Of a stretch of 5,927 nt of DNA, positions 5,372 through 5,927 are shown piece after piece (the first letter of the stretch is position 1; each line of letters starts with the position of its first letter). The stretch comes from an uncultured Collinsella sp. (lineage in GTDB: Bacteria > Actinomycetota > Coriobacteriia > Coriobacteriales > Coriobacteriaceae), in contig URNM01000109.1 of assembly GCA_900549185.1 (NCBI GenBank), positions 1-5,927 of the forward strand, written 5' to 3'. A program made the position numbers and the translations under genes. The notes beneath the pieces were generated by a model. It did no database searches. It had not been told where the DNA came from and saw only the letters and a list, made by a program, of their open reading frames with translations.

Positions 5372-5398
5372 TTAAACAACTTTAAGAAATGCTATCGT
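5370..5398 (+). promoter_or_regulatory. GntR-family gene promoter overlapping a GTTTAAAC operator
   Basis: TTTAAA (5371-5376) as -35 and TATCGT (5393-5398) as -10 are separated by 16 bases, and the -10 is preceded by TGC, giving an extended -10 (TGnTATCGT). The predicted transcription start is near 5405, about 30 bases before the start codon. The palindrome GTTTAAAC (5370-5377) covers the -35 box, which suggests autorepression. The GTxTAxAC shape fits operators described for HutC-type GntR regulators. Confidence 0.5.
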
Positions 5399-5433
5399 GC
5401 CTAGCCGGAAATGAATAATGTAGAGGTGAAACA

Positions 5434-5896
5434 ATGCCAAAAGCGATATACGAAGGAATCTACCGAGAAATACGCTCGCGCATCATTAATGGGACCTATG
5501 CGTTTCAGGAGATGCTGCCAACCGAAGCCGAGCTGACCGCGGAATTTGGCTGCACGCGCAATACCGTCCGCCGCGCTTTGAGCATGCTGGCCGACGGGAT
5601 GTTTGTGCAGCCCATACACGGCAAGGGCGTGCGCGTTATTTGGCTTAAGGGCGAAACCGACATGTTGGGCGCACTCGAAGAGGTTGAGTCGTTTGGCGAG
5701 TTCGCAAAACGCAACAATGCCGTCGCATCGACGGACGTTAAGTCTTTTGAACATCTGGTCTGCACCGAGCAACTCTCTCGTCACCTGGGCTTTAAGGTGG
5801 GCGAGGAGTTGATTCGCGTAGTGCGTGTCCGAAGCCTCAACGGCAACGCGCGCCAAGTGGACCATGGCTATTTTTTGGCGTCGATCGCCAAGGGCC
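5434..5896 (+). CDS. GntR/HutC-family (TreR-like) transcriptional repressor, 3' end missing
   Basis: The genuine sequence covers 154 codons and ends at the adapter junction; TreR-like proteins are usually about 240 residues. Residues about 4-68 are a GntR winged helix-turn-helix: LPTEAELTAEFGCTRNTVRRAL (about 28-49) is the recognition region and GKGVRV (63-68) the wing. From about residue 75 the UTRA effector-binding domain begins and is cut before its end. The sequence resembles the trehalose repressor TreR as I remember it, which suggests a sugar phosphate as inducer. The start at ATG 5434 is supported by AGAGGTG (5422-5428). It is transcribed divergently from the PTS permease, the usual layout for a local repressor of sugar uptake, and two GTTTAAAC sites in the shared intergenic region are its likely operators. 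Translating past 5896 gives VSYTHLTLPT, which comes from sequencing adapter and is not part of the protein. Confidence 0.92.
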
Positions 5897-5927
5897 CTGT
5901 CTCTTATACACATCTGACGCTGCCGAC
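5897..5927. other. Illumina Nextera adapter contamination at contig end
   Basis: The first 19 bases, CTGTCTCTTATACACATCT, are the reverse complement of the Tn5 mosaic end used in Nextera libraries. The next 12, GACGCTGCCGAC, continue exactly into the Nextera Read 1 adapter. All 31 bases match, so this is library-preparation sequence and not genome. Base 5897 (C) could be native or adapter. The native contig therefore ends at 5896 or 5897, inside the GntR-type gene. Confidence 0.98.

Noticed and set aside
5401..5913. Long minus-strand reading frame beginning MCIRDR
   Set aside because: Its start lies in the Nextera adapter and the rest is antisense to the GntR-type gene, so it is an artefact.
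5899..5927. Regulator C-terminal residues VSYTHLTLPT
   Set aside because: These are the forward translation of adapter sequence, a known contamination tail, so they were excluded from the gene.

Overview
The window looks like a chromosomal contig end from a high-GC Gram-positive gut bacterium, most likely a Coriobacteriia member such as Collinsella. This rests on GC-rich codon use, on a palindromic intergenic repeat of a type I associate with that group, and on the gene families. It is an inference from memory, not a database match.

Layout. Positions 1-457 hold no convincing protein gene. They contain a strong hairpin at the left edge, about 170 bases I cannot assign, a 60-bp near-perfect palindrome (209-268), and a structured 140-bp element (271-410) bounded by inverted tRNA 3'-end sequences. 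A terminator hairpin (411-448) follows, serving the minus-strand tRNA-Gln(UUG) at 458-532. Three minus-strand genes come next: a peptidoglycan-binding-domain protein without a signal peptide (571-1476), a polyprenyl diphosphate synthase (1615-2679), and an 816-residue PTS permease (2754-5204). The permease is of the alpha-glucoside/maltose EIICB type and carries a complete HAD-IIB phosphatase domain fused at its C terminus. Diverging from it, on the plus strand, is a GntR/HutC-family (TreR-like) repressor gene from 5434, cut off by the contig end.

How the parts fit. The repressor and the permease share a 229-bp intergenic region. Two copies of GTTTAAACAA lie in it, one next to each predicted promoter, so the regulator probably controls both itself and the permease. 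The permease would import an alpha-glucoside (maltose- or trehalose-like) as a sugar phosphate, and the fused HAD domain may dephosphorylate that product on the spot. No EIIA, HPr or phospho-glucosidase gene is visible, so those functions must be encoded elsewhere. The prenyl synthase and the peptidoglycan-binding protein lie downstream in the same direction and point to envelope or isoprenoid metabolism; each has a TGCAT/ATGCA inverted repeat upstream.

Data quality. The last 31 bases (5897-5927) are Illumina Nextera adapter, not genome. They give the regulator a false C-terminal tail and create a false minus-strand reading frame.

The most interesting items are the EIICB-HAD fusion, the duplicated tRNA-Gln 3' end with its small structured element, and the CwlM-like cytoplasmic peptidoglycan-binding protein.
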